A DNA stretch of 64,000 nucleotides from Trichobilharzia regenti (taxonomy: Eukaryota; Platyhelminthes; Trematoda; Strigeidida; Schistosomatidae): NCBI GenBank assembly GCA_944472135.2, contig CALYDD020000389.1:1-64000 (forward strand), written 5' to 3'. Below the pieces are notes generated by a model. It made no database searches. It was not told the DNA's origin and worked only from the letters and a program-made list of their open reading frames with translations. Below are positions 45,082-57,439 of the stretch, piece after piece. Positions within the stretch are counted from its first letter, which is position 1; every line of letters starts with the position of its first letter. The translations under genes and the position numbers were made by a program.

Positions 45082-45331
45082 TTAAGTTTTATAGTTTCCT
45101 ATAGCAGTACAAAGATTACGGAGTATTCCTGCAGCTGATTCCTTTGAAAATAAATACAGTTTGTGTTGTCTTGTATGAGTTTCTGATATAAAGGTCTTGT
45201 TAAGTGGGAAAATATCAGATTTCTTATATTTATCGTCCACCTGAATTTTCTTGTTCCACCTTGAGTTATTTCTAATATATATTTTACCAAAATCCTGAGA
45301 AGGTGCAAATTTATGTTTATCCTGATATGTA
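45082..45331 (-). CDS. Possible terminal exon of an unknown gene
   Basis: On the minus strand an acceptor-like GACTACATATCAG is followed by about 80 codons with varied, protein-like composition (DKHKFAPSQDFGKIYIRN near the start, SESAAG-type and GNYKT near the end). The stop is at 45082-45084 and an AATAAA lies roughly 80 nt further on, near 45000. I do not recognise the family and see no earlier exon. A second frame (45099-45308) is also open by chance, which lowers confidence. It ends about 30 nt short of an LTR-like repeat. Confidence 0.3.
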
Positions 45332-45362
45332 GTCACATGATGTCTACCTTGTTTTGACAGTC

Positions 45363-45725
45363 TGTTATATTTTGCTATATGTATGTGGATCGGATCGATA
45401 TTCCATTATAACTGACAATATGCTTTTGTCTATCCATTAACTAAATAACCAATGTATGATCTTGTTGTCACATGACAATACAACCAATCATGGTAAGACT
45501 ATCTGTCCATTGGATCATGTTTACTGGTCACTTTGGTATATACTTTTGTATTGTATACTTGTTCGTACTTGTTCACACACTTCGTACACTACGTACCCTT
45601 CATTTTATAGTCATTATATTCCTTGTTTGGAAAGTACAAGTATCATCGTGAACGAGGTGGTCTTCTGATTTGCCTGTTCCGCCTTCTTGCGTCAGGACTA
45701 TTAACTCACTCAGCAGTACATAACA
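45363..45725 (+). repeat. LTR-like repeat 1 followed by a leader/PBS-like sequence
   Basis: The repeat begins TGTTATATTTTGC and ends GTACATAACA, so it has TGTTAT...ATAACA ends as LTRs of Ty3/Gypsy-type elements do. Directly after it comes aaaattggcgacggggaaaa, resembling the conserved leader that follows such LTRs. No gag or pol is present downstream, so it is a solo LTR or a heavily deleted element. A related copy is at 61800-62084. Confidence 0.55.
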
Positions 45726-45769
45726 GAAAATTGGCGACGGGGAAAACTATTAACTGCTCGACCAGTCCA

Positions 45770-47580
45770 TAACATATCCTAACCCATCTTTACTCTTGAA
45801 ATGGCCCTTTGAGTACTTTATGTATTCACTGAAAAATATGTGTGTGATATATCTAATAAACAAACCAATGTGAAATTAGTTACTTACACAGTGCCCAAGC
45901 TTTACACATATATTAGAAATATTTTTTGTCTGCGATATCTGTATATTTGTACCGTTTATTATTGATATACAACCATTTGAACACATTTAATAACTACAAT
46001 TTCAAACTTCTTTTCTTAATAACTTAATGAGTAAAAATTATACTCGTAAAATCTCAGCAAAATTGAAATGAGTGATTCCATTGTTTCTTTTAACAAACCG
46101 GTCAGAAACTCAGGGAATTTCATCAAAATTAACACAACGGAAGTTTATGTATATAACACCTGCGAGTAGATCTTGTTTTTCCTTTGCTTAACCATGCTGG
46201 ATGACGTTCGGAAATACGATGATGAGCCTGCTGAATTGTACGCCAGATGTACTCAGCGTACTGTATTCAATTTCACAGGAAAAATGTTTTGTTTTACAGG
46301 CTAGAAATTCCTTCTCTAATAAACTCCATTAATTTGCTAATATAATTTCGTGTCTTTTGAGTTTCATACTACTAACCACTACAAAGGAGTATAGGTATTG
46401 CTGATCATTCCACTACTCTATTGACAAAAATGTTTATTTTTGTAGAACCGGAACTCATTCACATGAATCATTTAATGATTTGTCCTCTGATAAAGTTGTA
46501 TTATAGCAAACCACCTGAATATTATTCTCAAATAAATTAATTTCATTCAGCATTTTGTAGCCATTTATAAATTGTGTTTCTTCTGTTTCATTTGCACACA
46601 CACTCTGTCTCCATCGAAGTGTTTCACGTCTAACCTACTTTTCGTACTATTTTCAGTCTCACATTCTTTACTTCACACAATGAATTATTCTTTTCAAGGC
46701 TATGCCGTTGATACTATCAATGAAGCTGGGGATGACTTTATTGGACATAAGTAGAGATACCTCATTATTTTAGAATTGTAAATATGATTTACTTCTGTTA
46801 TATTAGGTGGGCACTGTGTTCTTAAATTTGAACGCCATATAAATGAAAGTTCAACCTGTAGTCGTCATTCTGAATTTCTGTGAAAACGTTTATACCAGAT
46901 TTCTCCGAAATGCATGGCTTAGCCTATTTATTTAGTCTTCCGAAAACAAACACAGGTATTCAGACGTGTTCACGTCTGCGTTGTTACAAGAATAAGATTA
47001 GTCACCTCGCTTTCCATCCATATTTTTCATAATTTTACAACAGTTTTCTATTCGTTACCGAATCTGTCTAAAAAATATTTTGTCTATGTCGAGATTCTGG
47101 AGTCATAGAAACCAAAGGCAAATAATACTAAAGGTTGTTCAAACTGAATTTTAAACGAACATAGTGTGAAGCAAACGAAGAACAAAGAACGACTGTTTTT
47201 ACCTGAATAATACTGCGACTGAGCTGATCTAAAAAAATATTTGTTTCATAGAATTTATTTCAAACAGGCATATTGGTTGCAACATCGATAACTTTATCTG
47301 GAGACAGTTATCTCTGTTTCACACAATACAAATGATGAATTCTCTACTGAAAATGTCATGAGCACTCGAAAATATTTCTCGTTTACAACAGTGACTGGTA
47401 GTTTTTAGAATTACAGGTATTGAAGACGCGAACAGTTTTCAAGAGATAAATGCTTGTGTCATTTTTCTCAAAAATATATGCTGTGAATTTTATGTGCCTT
47501 TTAAGTGACTCAACAGTATGTGTCAGTTTTGATGTAAGCCCACATTTAAGAATGTATCCATTATTTTATCCACATATTTG
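45770..47580. other. Anonymous DNA
   Basis: No gene supported. The short open frame at 46572-46754 has no recognised domain. Confidence 0.4.
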
Positions 47581-47584
47581 CGTC

Positions 47585-47785
47585 GCTTATCTAGGAGGCA
47601 TGGTTTCAACCCCAGGTGGGATGGATGAAGCCGTCAAAGTCAGAACCGGAAAGGCGAGATACGCAATCATCAACCCGAAACAAGTTTGAAAATCTTCTGT
47701 ACTGATAACAGCATTCTGAACTGAGAACAGCATTTAGATTCTCAACATCAATTTCAAGTCGATCCTTCTATTACGGAACTTTATC
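47585..47785 (+). pseudogene. RTE LINE fragment (post-RT region)
   Basis: The frame ends with YLGGMVSTPGGMDEAVKVR then GKARYAIINPKQV, matching the RTE block (STTDGADEDIKVRVGKA) at 52.7 kb. After a stop the homology continues weakly for about 100 nt. Confidence 0.65.
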
Positions 47786-47954
47786 ATCAGCTGCCTTTGC
47801 TGGCTACATGCTGAAGATTGATTGGTACATTAGTTTAAAGACTAGTTCTATCAATACTAAACGATGTTTCATTATTCCCTAATTGAATATCATTTGGTTT
47901 CCCATTCACTTCATACAAACTAGTTAGCCGACACTGTGCACACTGATTTGATGA

Positions 47955-48305
47955 TATTAGATGACTGGAGGCAATCAGCAGGAAGCCTCAGACCTAGGTT
48001 TCGTGCCAGTTGAAAAAACGTCAGCAAAGAGTATCTGCAACTTTGAAGGAACCCATTTCCTTTCTGAGGTTCAAACCTGCGTCGCTCAGTTCTCCGGTCA
48101 TAGACATCACCCCTGTCCTATTCGGGCTCGCAGTTGACCTCCTGTAGGACTGTATTGGATATTTAGATTGCAGATTAGTAATTATTGCGATATGTCCAGT
48201 ACTTTCTATGGCGCAGACTGAATTATATCAGTCAGGTCTGTAATCTTCCCACCTGCGTGAATCCCAGGTCCAAGTTTTCCTGCCGATTGCCTTCAACTAC
48301 CTTAT
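47955..48305 (-). repeat. SINE-like repeat with tRNA-like head and inverted ends
   Basis: On the minus strand near 48130-48060 a degenerate tRNA-like head is visible (GCCCGAATAGGACAGGGGTG, B-box-like GGTTTGAACC). The outer ends at 47965-48005 and 48300-48260 are inverted copies of one another (gaggcaatcagcaggaa on plus, gaaggcaatcggcaggaaaa on minus). Two insertions of one repeat in opposite orientation would explain this. It differs in sequence from the SINEs at 3.9 and 11.3 kb. Confidence 0.5.
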
Positions 48306-48309
48306 ATCA

Positions 48310-51225
48310 TAAAATTAAATATAGGGAAAGTTATATAGCAATAGAGAAATTCTAGTGAAAGATAAATCAGAGCATTTTTAAAGGTACGATGTTTTAGGGG
48401 ACCGAACAGGTTCTATTGGAATAAAACGACTAACAGTGTTTGGAGTTCGTTCAGTCTATGCTGTTTAAAAAGCAATAGAATAATTGCATCAATAAAGTAG
48501 GATTCAATGAATTCGCATATTTTACGTAGAACTCTCATTTTGAATTCTTCATAGAAAGATATATGTATGTGAAATTTGTGTTACACTTTTTTTAAGTAAT
48601 ATTGCTTTTTGAACATAATTAAAGTTTTATTGTAATCTTAAAAAGACATAACACCTTTATCTGAACTTGAAATGATATTATCTTGTAGTACAATGTTTGC
48701 ATCGATATTGCTATTAAAGTGTCGAATTATTTTGAACGTCTGAAAACATAACTGCAAAGTGGAATACAGGGTTTTCGTCCATGTTTCCAGTTGTCCATTC
48801 CATCACCAATGAATACGTGATGTAGTGAGAAACATCTGTTCTAAATCAACACACGAATGGGTTGCCATATGTTCATTTTGAAACAAAAACAAAAAGACTA
48901 CAGAATAAGGAGATTACGGTTGTGGTATCCCCTAACACAAGACTAATATAATCTTGATATTGAAGGTAGCTAAGTTGCAGACAATACGAAAATGTGAAAA
49001 ATAATATGGTCGACAGTGGGAATGTTATTAGCTCTCAATGCTGTTTACATATGAGTATTATATTAACTTTGTCAGCATTACACAGAAAATATACGAGATA
49101 TATACTCGTTACTAGTCTGGGAGCGAATAAATTGAAAATGGGACCTCACTTCTAGTAGTAAACCGAAATGGGGTTTATCTTCTGAAATTAAAACAATTAC
49201 ACTTCACGGTGATACGGATTATCAGTGTTCTGAATGAATCTATAACCACATACATTCACCATGAAGAGGTGACTTATAAAAGCCAATAAGGTAACCTAAT
49301 TTATGAACATTGGCGAACACGTAAAACCATACAGAGGGAGATAACTGAGGTTGAACTGGCGATACCAAGTAGATATTAGAAGATTTCAACAACATACAAC
49401 TCAGTCGTATGATAAAACTACTGCAACAACTGACATTATATCCAACCGATGTACACGGAATGTCCCTAATTTTACATTCATGATGTAGAAATGTGTGTAT
49501 TTTTTAATATGAGCTATTTCGAAGCTAACAAATCCAGTGAATGAGATTTCGCACCACATATCTCGATGTTGCAGCATTGTTTCCGTAGTACGGTAATGTA
49601 GTGACTATCAGTTTCCAATCATAGTGATAACACGTATTGGTCAAAATGTAAACAGGAGAATATCCAGTAGTTTGCGAGTTGTAATTCAGGAAATGGAAAC
49701 ATTGACAACAACAGTCATTGATATTACAGGAAGTGATATTTCTTTCCATAATAATTTATTCGCATGGAGTTTCAAATGATCTGAGAGGAGTATCCCGGAG
49801 GTCTTCTTTTTTTCCGACACATTTCTGCTATCTCCTAGATTTCATGATATAGCTTTCAGTTTCGATGAATAAATATTCCGGCTTTAAGATACGGTTCATC
49901 TGTTCTAGGTATTAATGCATAGCCAGTATCAGCTAGTCGCTAGTCCTGAATCCTGTTTGCTTAATCTGACTGATTGGCATAAGTCCATAATTATCTCAAG
50001 CATCTTTTCCCTGTAGATGCTAAACGACTTAATTTTAGTGTGTTTCAAATCTAGGAATCATTTTTCACTTCCTAATCAGCTATTTCCTTCAACACACGAT
50101 AACGAAAGCCTTGTGTAATGACGGTCAAATAAATTTGACGACAACGTACACGTGAAGTTTTTCTATGTTAAAGGAATTATAAACGTGAATCAATAATGAA
50201 CTAAGAGTGTATAAGAAATATCTTCAATCGAATATCATGTATCAGATATATAGCATAAATAAGAAGAAGCAATTCTTGAAAATCAGAACTGCTAGCGAGC
50301 CTCCAAATGTCAAATATGATGTTTATTAGCACAATAATCCATTTTACAGTCTTTCACTTCAGCATATTATAAGGTCGATTTATCAGGCTCATTGCTTCGA
50401 GATGGGAAAACGTTCACCCCCACTATAACGTGTTGCTATTTTTTACTAAAGAGCACAGTAAAGTATCGGTATGTAACTCATTCACCTGATTCACTTATAA
50501 GTAAGAAAAGATTGAGAAAAGAAATATTGGTTTTTCAGTTAGATCCTTATCTCCGGCTCTACTCTACAATACACTTTGAACAATCTCCTGGCGATATGTT
50601 CAAGCAATAATTAGTTATTATCGAAATATCAAGGTGGCGATAATTAACCAAAAAATTGACATGAACACTTATATGGTAGAAAGGTTTTCAACAAGTAGAT
50701 TGCATAATGTGTAATTCTGAAATGTTTAAACAATGATTCGGAATTAGTGGAATCCATACAACCGCGCTTTTCGATTAGTGCGCTGCAATTGCTTAGTTAC
50801 ATAAAACTCTCATTTCTCTGGTGTTTTTGACCACGAAGTTTTGAAATTATTGCAATTCGTTTACTTTCGAACACTAAACCTGTGGATATAATCTTGTTGA
50901 TTACTAATACCTATAACCAACTGTTTGGCATTTTGTGACTTTTTAACACTAACTCATATCTGTAACTGTATATATTGTTGAATTTATATGTTCAAGTTGG
51001 CCCAAGTCAGTGAGTCTACGGTTTCGGTATCATTTTGGTTAACTGTGCTTAACTGTAACATTTTTATTGTTTTTGTCACTTGTTGCCCATTTTGCTGTGA
51101 ATTATTTCCCTTTTTCTGGTGTTGTTCTGATTGTTCTATTCTTTGTATTCCTTGTTTTCCAGTTTTAAGGGCAGCAAATCTAAAGGTCGCTTCTCTCTAA
51201 ATTTCATCTTAATGTAAAAATTCCT
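48310..51225. other. Mostly anonymous DNA
   Basis: No gene is supported. A stretch at 49482-49556 resembles 1970-2045, just upstream of the PLE endonuclease at 2.1 kb (tgatgta.aa.tgtgta, then atatgagcta, then agtgaatg.gat). It may be another scrap of that family. Confidence 0.4.
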
Positions 51226-51234
51226 TTCTCAGGC

Positions 51235-53325
51235 GTACGGCTAGCAAATCTACCCTGTAAACAAAGTTGTTTCAGAAACTTCAGCAGGATGTTTCCCTGA
51301 GCCAAAAGAAAAAGTCTGTGTGGGGACACTGGATGTCCGCAGTATGTACGAGATTCGCAAAGCTGCCCAGATCGCAAACGTAATGAAACGATACGGAATT
51401 CAAGTACTGGGAATATGTGAAAGCAGATGGAACGGGAATGGACTCAACAAATTTTCAACGGGTGTGTCAGTGATCTACTCTGGTCACACAAAAGATAACC
51501 ACACACGCACACGGAGGGCGTGGCTATCATGATGTAACCAATGGCAACGAAGGCCTTGATGCAGTGGAAAGCGCTCTTGCCCAGGATAATGACCGCCAGA
51601 TTCAACTCCAAAGGAAGGGAAGTGTCGGTTATACAATGTTATGCACCCACAAACAACTCAGACCTCGAAAAGAAAGAAGAATTCTACAAACAACTTCAGG
51701 CGACAATGGACAATACTTCAGCTGGTGACATTAAAATACTGATGGGAGACATGAACGCCAAACTGGGACCAGACAACACAGGAAGGGAACTCATCATGTG
51801 TAGAGAAGCTCTCGGAGAAATGAATGAAAATGAAAAACTCTTCTCTGACTTCTGCACCTTCAACGAACTAGTGATTGTTGGCAGTGTATACAAACACATA
51901 GATATCCACAAGGCTACATGAGTGTCACCAGATGGGAGAACCAAAAACCAAGTTGACTTCAACTCAATCTCAAGGAAGTGGAGGCGCAGCTTACTGGACA
52001 CAAAGTACGACGAGGAGCAGACGTTGGCTTAGACCACTATCTCATAAAATCCAAATCAAATTGAAAGATTTCAGAGAAACAGGAGCTGTAGATAGACCAC
52101 AAGACAAGTTCAACACTCAAACCTGAAGGACCAGGACACAAAGGACATTTTCATCTCTAGAATATAGGACAAAGCCGAGACACAAATCAACACTAGCGAA
52201 GCGGTCTGGGTCGAAAAGCACTGGGACAACCTGGAAGTGGTGTGGAGTCAAACCTGCATGACAATGCAAAGGCAATCACCAAAGAGGTGGGGCAAAGGAA
52301 ACACTCGGCTTAACACTTCAAAATACTTCTTAATCAACCATCACTTACATCGCACACAATAATACCAACAATGGAAGCAGAACTACCAGTGAACATCGGC
52401 ACCCTAACGAAATCAGAAGTCCTAAATGCAATCAAGATGCTAGAAGCTGGAAAAGTAGCAGGATCAGATAGAATTCCGGCAGGAGCATTGGAAATGGACC
52501 CAGAGATAACAGCGGACTTGATGATGCCACTACTAAAGATGGTATGGAAAGAGGACAAAGTACCCGAGGATTGGAAGTAGGGATACGGATTCAAATTTTC
52601 GAACATAGGTGATGAATATTCCTTGCCAACACCAACAGCAACAACAACAGTCAACAGTCAGCATAAATGGGAGGAACCTGAAAGGAACAACCTCCTTCAC
52701 CTATCTGGGAAGCATCGTTTCAACTACAGATGGACGGAGCTGACGAGGATATCAAAGTCAGAGTCGGAAAAGCAAGACAAGCTTTCATATATCTGAAGCC
52801 TGTGTGGAGGTCAACAGCACTCAGCATCAAAAATAAGATCCGGATTTTCAACTCCAATGTGAAGTCAGTGCTACTTTACGGATCGGAGACTTGGCGCGTC
52901 ATAAAGAGCATCTCAAACAAACTACAGACCTTCATTAACAGTTGTCTTCGCTCATACTCAAGATTAGACGGCCGGAAAAGATCAGCAACAGGGAAGGTTC
53001 TCTGGGAGCAAACCAACCACGAACCGACTGTGCAACAAAAAGGCAGGAAGAAATGGAGATGGATTGGCCATACACTGAGGAAACCATCAAGTGATATCAC
53101 TAGACAACCCCTCGAGTGGAGCCCGAAAGAGAAGCTGCGAGTTGGTCGTCAGTGTGATGGCGACTTGGAGGAGATCATGTGAAGAGGAGATGAAAGCATG
53201 TGGGCGGACTTTGAGTGGGGTGAAAAAGTTGGCAGAAAACCGAACGCAATCGAGACGCGCAGCTGAAGACCTATGTTCTCTAGGAATTAAAGGATATAAT
53301 TATAATAGGAATTAGTGAGAGCTCA
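51235..53325 (+). mobile_element. RTE (SR2-like) LINE, internally deleted
   Basis: The 5' part encodes an APE-type endonuclease: TLDVRSMYEIRKAAQIAN, LGICESRWNG (catalytic Glu), IQCYAPTNNS, MGDMNAKLG. A linker follows, then the N-terminal edge of the reverse transcriptase (LEAGKVAGSDRIPAGALE, EDWK near 52578). The sequence then jumps within about 100 nt to the post-RT region (DEDIKVRVGKARQAF, LYGSETWR, KWRWIGHTLRK). The catalytic core (AFDSVDR to FVDD) is missing. Several stops and frameshifts also occur. The 3' tail ends near 53310 (ggaattaaaggatataatta). Confidence 0.82.
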
Positions 53326-53649
53326 ACTGAATTACGTAGTACGCAATCAGATATGAAGAACACTGATCACTTGTAATTAGGGAGGATTTACTTCCACATT
53401 AAATAAGCTTACTTCAAATATCATATTCCATAACATTTCGAGCATAAGTTATCGCTCATGATAATAAAATTTAATGATACTGTTAATTTTTTGTGTCATT
53501 TACTATTGTTTCATTCGTGTTCACTTTTATACTACTAGTTATTTTTGAGTACTAGGAATTGTATTAGTTACGTATCAACCATGATTTATTTCGTCATTTA
53601 AATTTAACTAACATAATGTACTAATCCTTTATTCGACATATAGTGAATA

Positions 53650-54060
53650 TTTCCTTATTATTATTTCCTTGGGTTTTGAGTGGAAAATATGGCTCCAACA
53701 ACACATCTCCACTTTGTTCTCTTCTCTTATGTCCTGTCCAGCTGCATCCACGTCGATTATAATCTCTCATCTTGTCCTCGCACGATGTCCTGCATGTCAC
53801 CAGAACACTGAAGACCAACTTGTTGCGTCCCATTCGGATTCCACTCGAGTAATGACCCGCATTGCACGCGATGCCGTTCAACGACATCCTCAAATTATGC
53901 CCGATCCATCTTCATTTCCTCCTACATGTTTGTTGAGCGATCGGCTACTCGCTTGTTTTGTTACCACCCAGGGTTTCTTGCTGCTCATTTCTTCTGGTCC
54001 GCCAGCTTTTTGCCTTTGAGTTTGCAGCCAAAGCAGCCGTTGATAAAGGTAAGCAAGCTG
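53650..54060 (-). pseudogene. RTE LINE 3' fragment
   Basis: On the minus strand this is a 5'-truncated RTE 3' end. It shares the antisense landmarks (ccactcgagtaatg, ctccaacaacacatctccac) with the RTE tails at 2.8 and 25.2 kb and ends in an AATAAT-type tail near 53655. It lies about 330 nt from the end of the larger RTE in the opposite orientation. Confidence 0.7.
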
Positions 54061-57000
54061 TTAGAAATCCTTTTCGTCGCATGCTGGTCAAGTTTCTGAA
54101 TTGTATAAAAGGATATCTGCTATCCTGGTGATAGTTTCTCTCTCATTCTTTCTTACTTGTGTCGTATCTTGTTGATTCCTGGGGAAACGTTTTGTTTGAC
54201 TTGAAGAAGTTAAGATTTTGTGTCATTAATCGACCTTTTCTCTTAATTTTTTAATTCATATAATCTGCCCATTCTTGTTTACTGTTCGCTTTTATGCTTC
54301 TCTAAGTGTCTCAAGAGAGACTGTGTTATATTACCTGAGACAAGGAGCGTGGTTGGCGGTGTGCCTAACTGGCATTCCTGTTGATGAGCATTTTAATTCT
54401 CGTAAGCACTTAGTTAAATTCATCTTGTGTGATATCTCCTGTATTCGTATCTGTTTCTTTCGTCTTTTTCGAATGGAACCAGAAGATATTTTAAAAGGAA
54501 ATTTCATGTGAAAATTCAACCATACCGTCATTAGTGATGATTTTGTACGACAGAACAAACGCTGAGAAAGCACTAACCAAGCGGTATGTTTTACTTATGG
54601 AAGAAAATTCCATGATACTCTGCACTAATAACCAGAAGACAGGATTGCTCAATTAAAAAAAATTTATTTAAAAAACCTAGAATCCAAAGCTCAGTATACA
54701 CACCTCCTTAGCTTCGTTTCAGGAGGCTTAACAATAAAAGGCGAGGGACATTTTTTCCGAAGACTGTGTAGAGAGAGATCACTCCAGGTTATCTGAGACA
54801 TTCTAAGTGAGAGGATTTCACTCAAGCCAACATAGGTTAAAACGGTCGTAAACATGAACTAGCACAGTGGAGAAGAAACCTTCATTTCTACATCTACAGT
54901 CCAGAGGAAACACTTCTGAATAGATTCTAGTCAGAGTTTAACCAAGGTAATAGAGAAAACTTTCCACCCTGCACATCTGTTCTTATTCTTCAGTAGCCTC
55001 CCAAGGTTCAGCCAACAACTGAAAGATATCTTACCTAGCCATAGCTCTTCTTCATTCATACACCATTTCAGTTGATTCTGCGGTTTAAGTTATATTAGTC
55101 GACCGATTAGGCTGGTTCGTCTACGGGTTCAAGAACATTTACCAGATTAATCCACCAAAAGGGAGATTAAATGGATAAAATGCTCGATCGTGTCACACTT
55201 GGTCGTTACTGGACATTTTGTTTTTTGAATTTTCTGTAGCAGTTTGATTTGTTTTGTGGTGTAAGACCACTAGCTGCATGTCCGACCACTCCCCTTTCCG
55301 GGGTCTTGGGATGAGCTAGAAAACAGGCGAGCTAGCAAACTAGGTGAGTTTAATGCTCACAGCAACAAAAGGACCCAAAACTCTCTTCTCATTCCGGACA
55401 TACATGGAATTACGAGATGAACACTTTTAAAGCAATATGTCTTATATTAGAAGGGTTGAAAAGCTGTAATATACAGTACCATCTGTCAGGATGGGTATAA
55501 TAAAGATAACTTTGACAAGGCTCACAGTATAATCTACTATCGGAACTGCTGCTATGATATGCTATTACAAACAGGTAAACTGTTGCATGATTTGCATGAT
55601 TTCATTGTTCCAACCTATGAATTTGGAGCGTATGTGCTTATCTTCGAAGACATCTAGGTTATACAATTATTTACGTTGTCAATCTTTTCAGCCACCCAAT
55701 TTTGAAGTACAGGCATTTTAGGTATGATGAGAAACAAGTCCTGGTAAATATTCTCAACGATTTCAACATCTTCAAAGTACTAGTTACATAGGTTAACGCC
55801 CACTGGTGAGTATAGATATCCCGAGTGATCAGTCAGAAAACCAAATTAAATATTATGAAAACTACGAGGGAATTGTTCCTCAAGCGTCAAACATGACTGA
55901 GCAGAATGTTTCATCACGACATAACGAATATGTGAAATGAATGAGGTGACGTCATCAGTTTTCAGAAGAGAATACCTCACAATGCTATCAGTGGAGAATT
56001 CGGTGTTAAAAATAGTAATGCTAGAGCGGAGAGCATACATAAAGAACATTATGACTAATATGGTGAGGACGAATACTAAAGGCAATAAACAATAAGACTT
56101 CTGTCATATAAGAGCAAAAAATACACGAGAAGGCGATTTTCTGTGAATAGGAGAATAAAGGTCATTTTAAAAATACAGACCTGCTTGAACTTTTTCTTTT
56201 TGAATATTAAGTTCTCAACCAATCAATATTATCCTGACATCTTCAAAAGTATGTAGAATATTTAGCCGAAAAGTGAGGGACAATGACTTAGAAAAACGCC
56301 AGTTCATGTCTGCGACTATCATAACTTATGTTGACCCTTTGAAACTTCCTCGGATTTCCGTTTTTGCACACTGGATAGTATGGATTGATTTCCCTTCACA
56401 GAATTTGGAGCGAAATGTCCTTGCTCTAAATACTAGGCACTGATAAAATAACGCTTGTATTTTGCTAGTACATTGCTAAGGAAGTGTTTATATCATGATT
56501 CGGTCTCTACTTATCTAGATACGATTCTTTCAATAAATCATATGTCTTCTCTTCTTGATGAGATACCGAGAATATGCGAATAGTTTTTGCGTTCATTTTC
56601 ACCAGTGAAATGGATAACTTGATAGTCAATGCCGAAGTGTCTCAAGTTGAAGTCATTACTTAAATCTTCAGCTTAATCTCCGAAATGGTGATCAATAAAA
56701 TAATGGAAAATATCCATTTTAGCTAATACGCATTTCAAAGGGTCGTCTTCTAGTTCTGCTGGATATATGTCCTCAAATATAATTACTACTGTCATTTCAG
56801 CGGCTTCACTATTAACTTCTCTTCATATTCAACAAGAAGTGAGGATTACTTCCACATCTAGGGAGTACTTCTTTAAAATTCATAATAAGACTACCACCAC
56901 ACAAAAATCTCCCTCACATCTATTTTCAGAGATAATCAACTGTCCGCAGCAGAGGTGTGTTATTCAGTCAGGATGCAATATGCAGTGATGTAATGTTTTC

Positions 57001-57435
57001 GTCGGTTATGTTGATTCTGTTAGTCACTAGCTTATTATTGAGGGGTAAAAACTCTTCGTTGTCAAACTAATTCTCAACAGGATTCGTGCTTACGCATAAT
57101 TTTAACATTTATTCTCCAAGCATTTGATATAAAGCCACTCTGAGGCTACCGATTTTTTCATCACTACCTCATCACAAAAATATAGTCTATTCGATTACAA
57201 CAAAGCAACCTCAAGAACAGATGTATTCGTCAGCTGAAGTGTAGTGAAAAAAGACTAAAAGCTATTTTTCACAAGTGTTTGAGAAGATCTTAAGGATCAA
57301 AAAGACCACAGGAAATGAATGGCGGGCATAGCTTCAGACAACACGTATTGGAATAGTTGTCTATGGGTTTTTTGGAAAATTGTTAACCAACGAGTCAGTT
57401 AATGGGAAATGATATTTAGGAACGCTTCAGTTTTG
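54061..57435. other. Anonymous DNA
   Basis: No gene is supported. A locally GC-richer patch at 55260-55400 stands out but has no motif I recognise. Confidence 0.4.
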
Positions 57436-57439
57436 CAAG

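Noticed and set aside
55260..55400. GC-rich patch that could be a SINE
   Set aside because: No A or B box and no second copy in the window.
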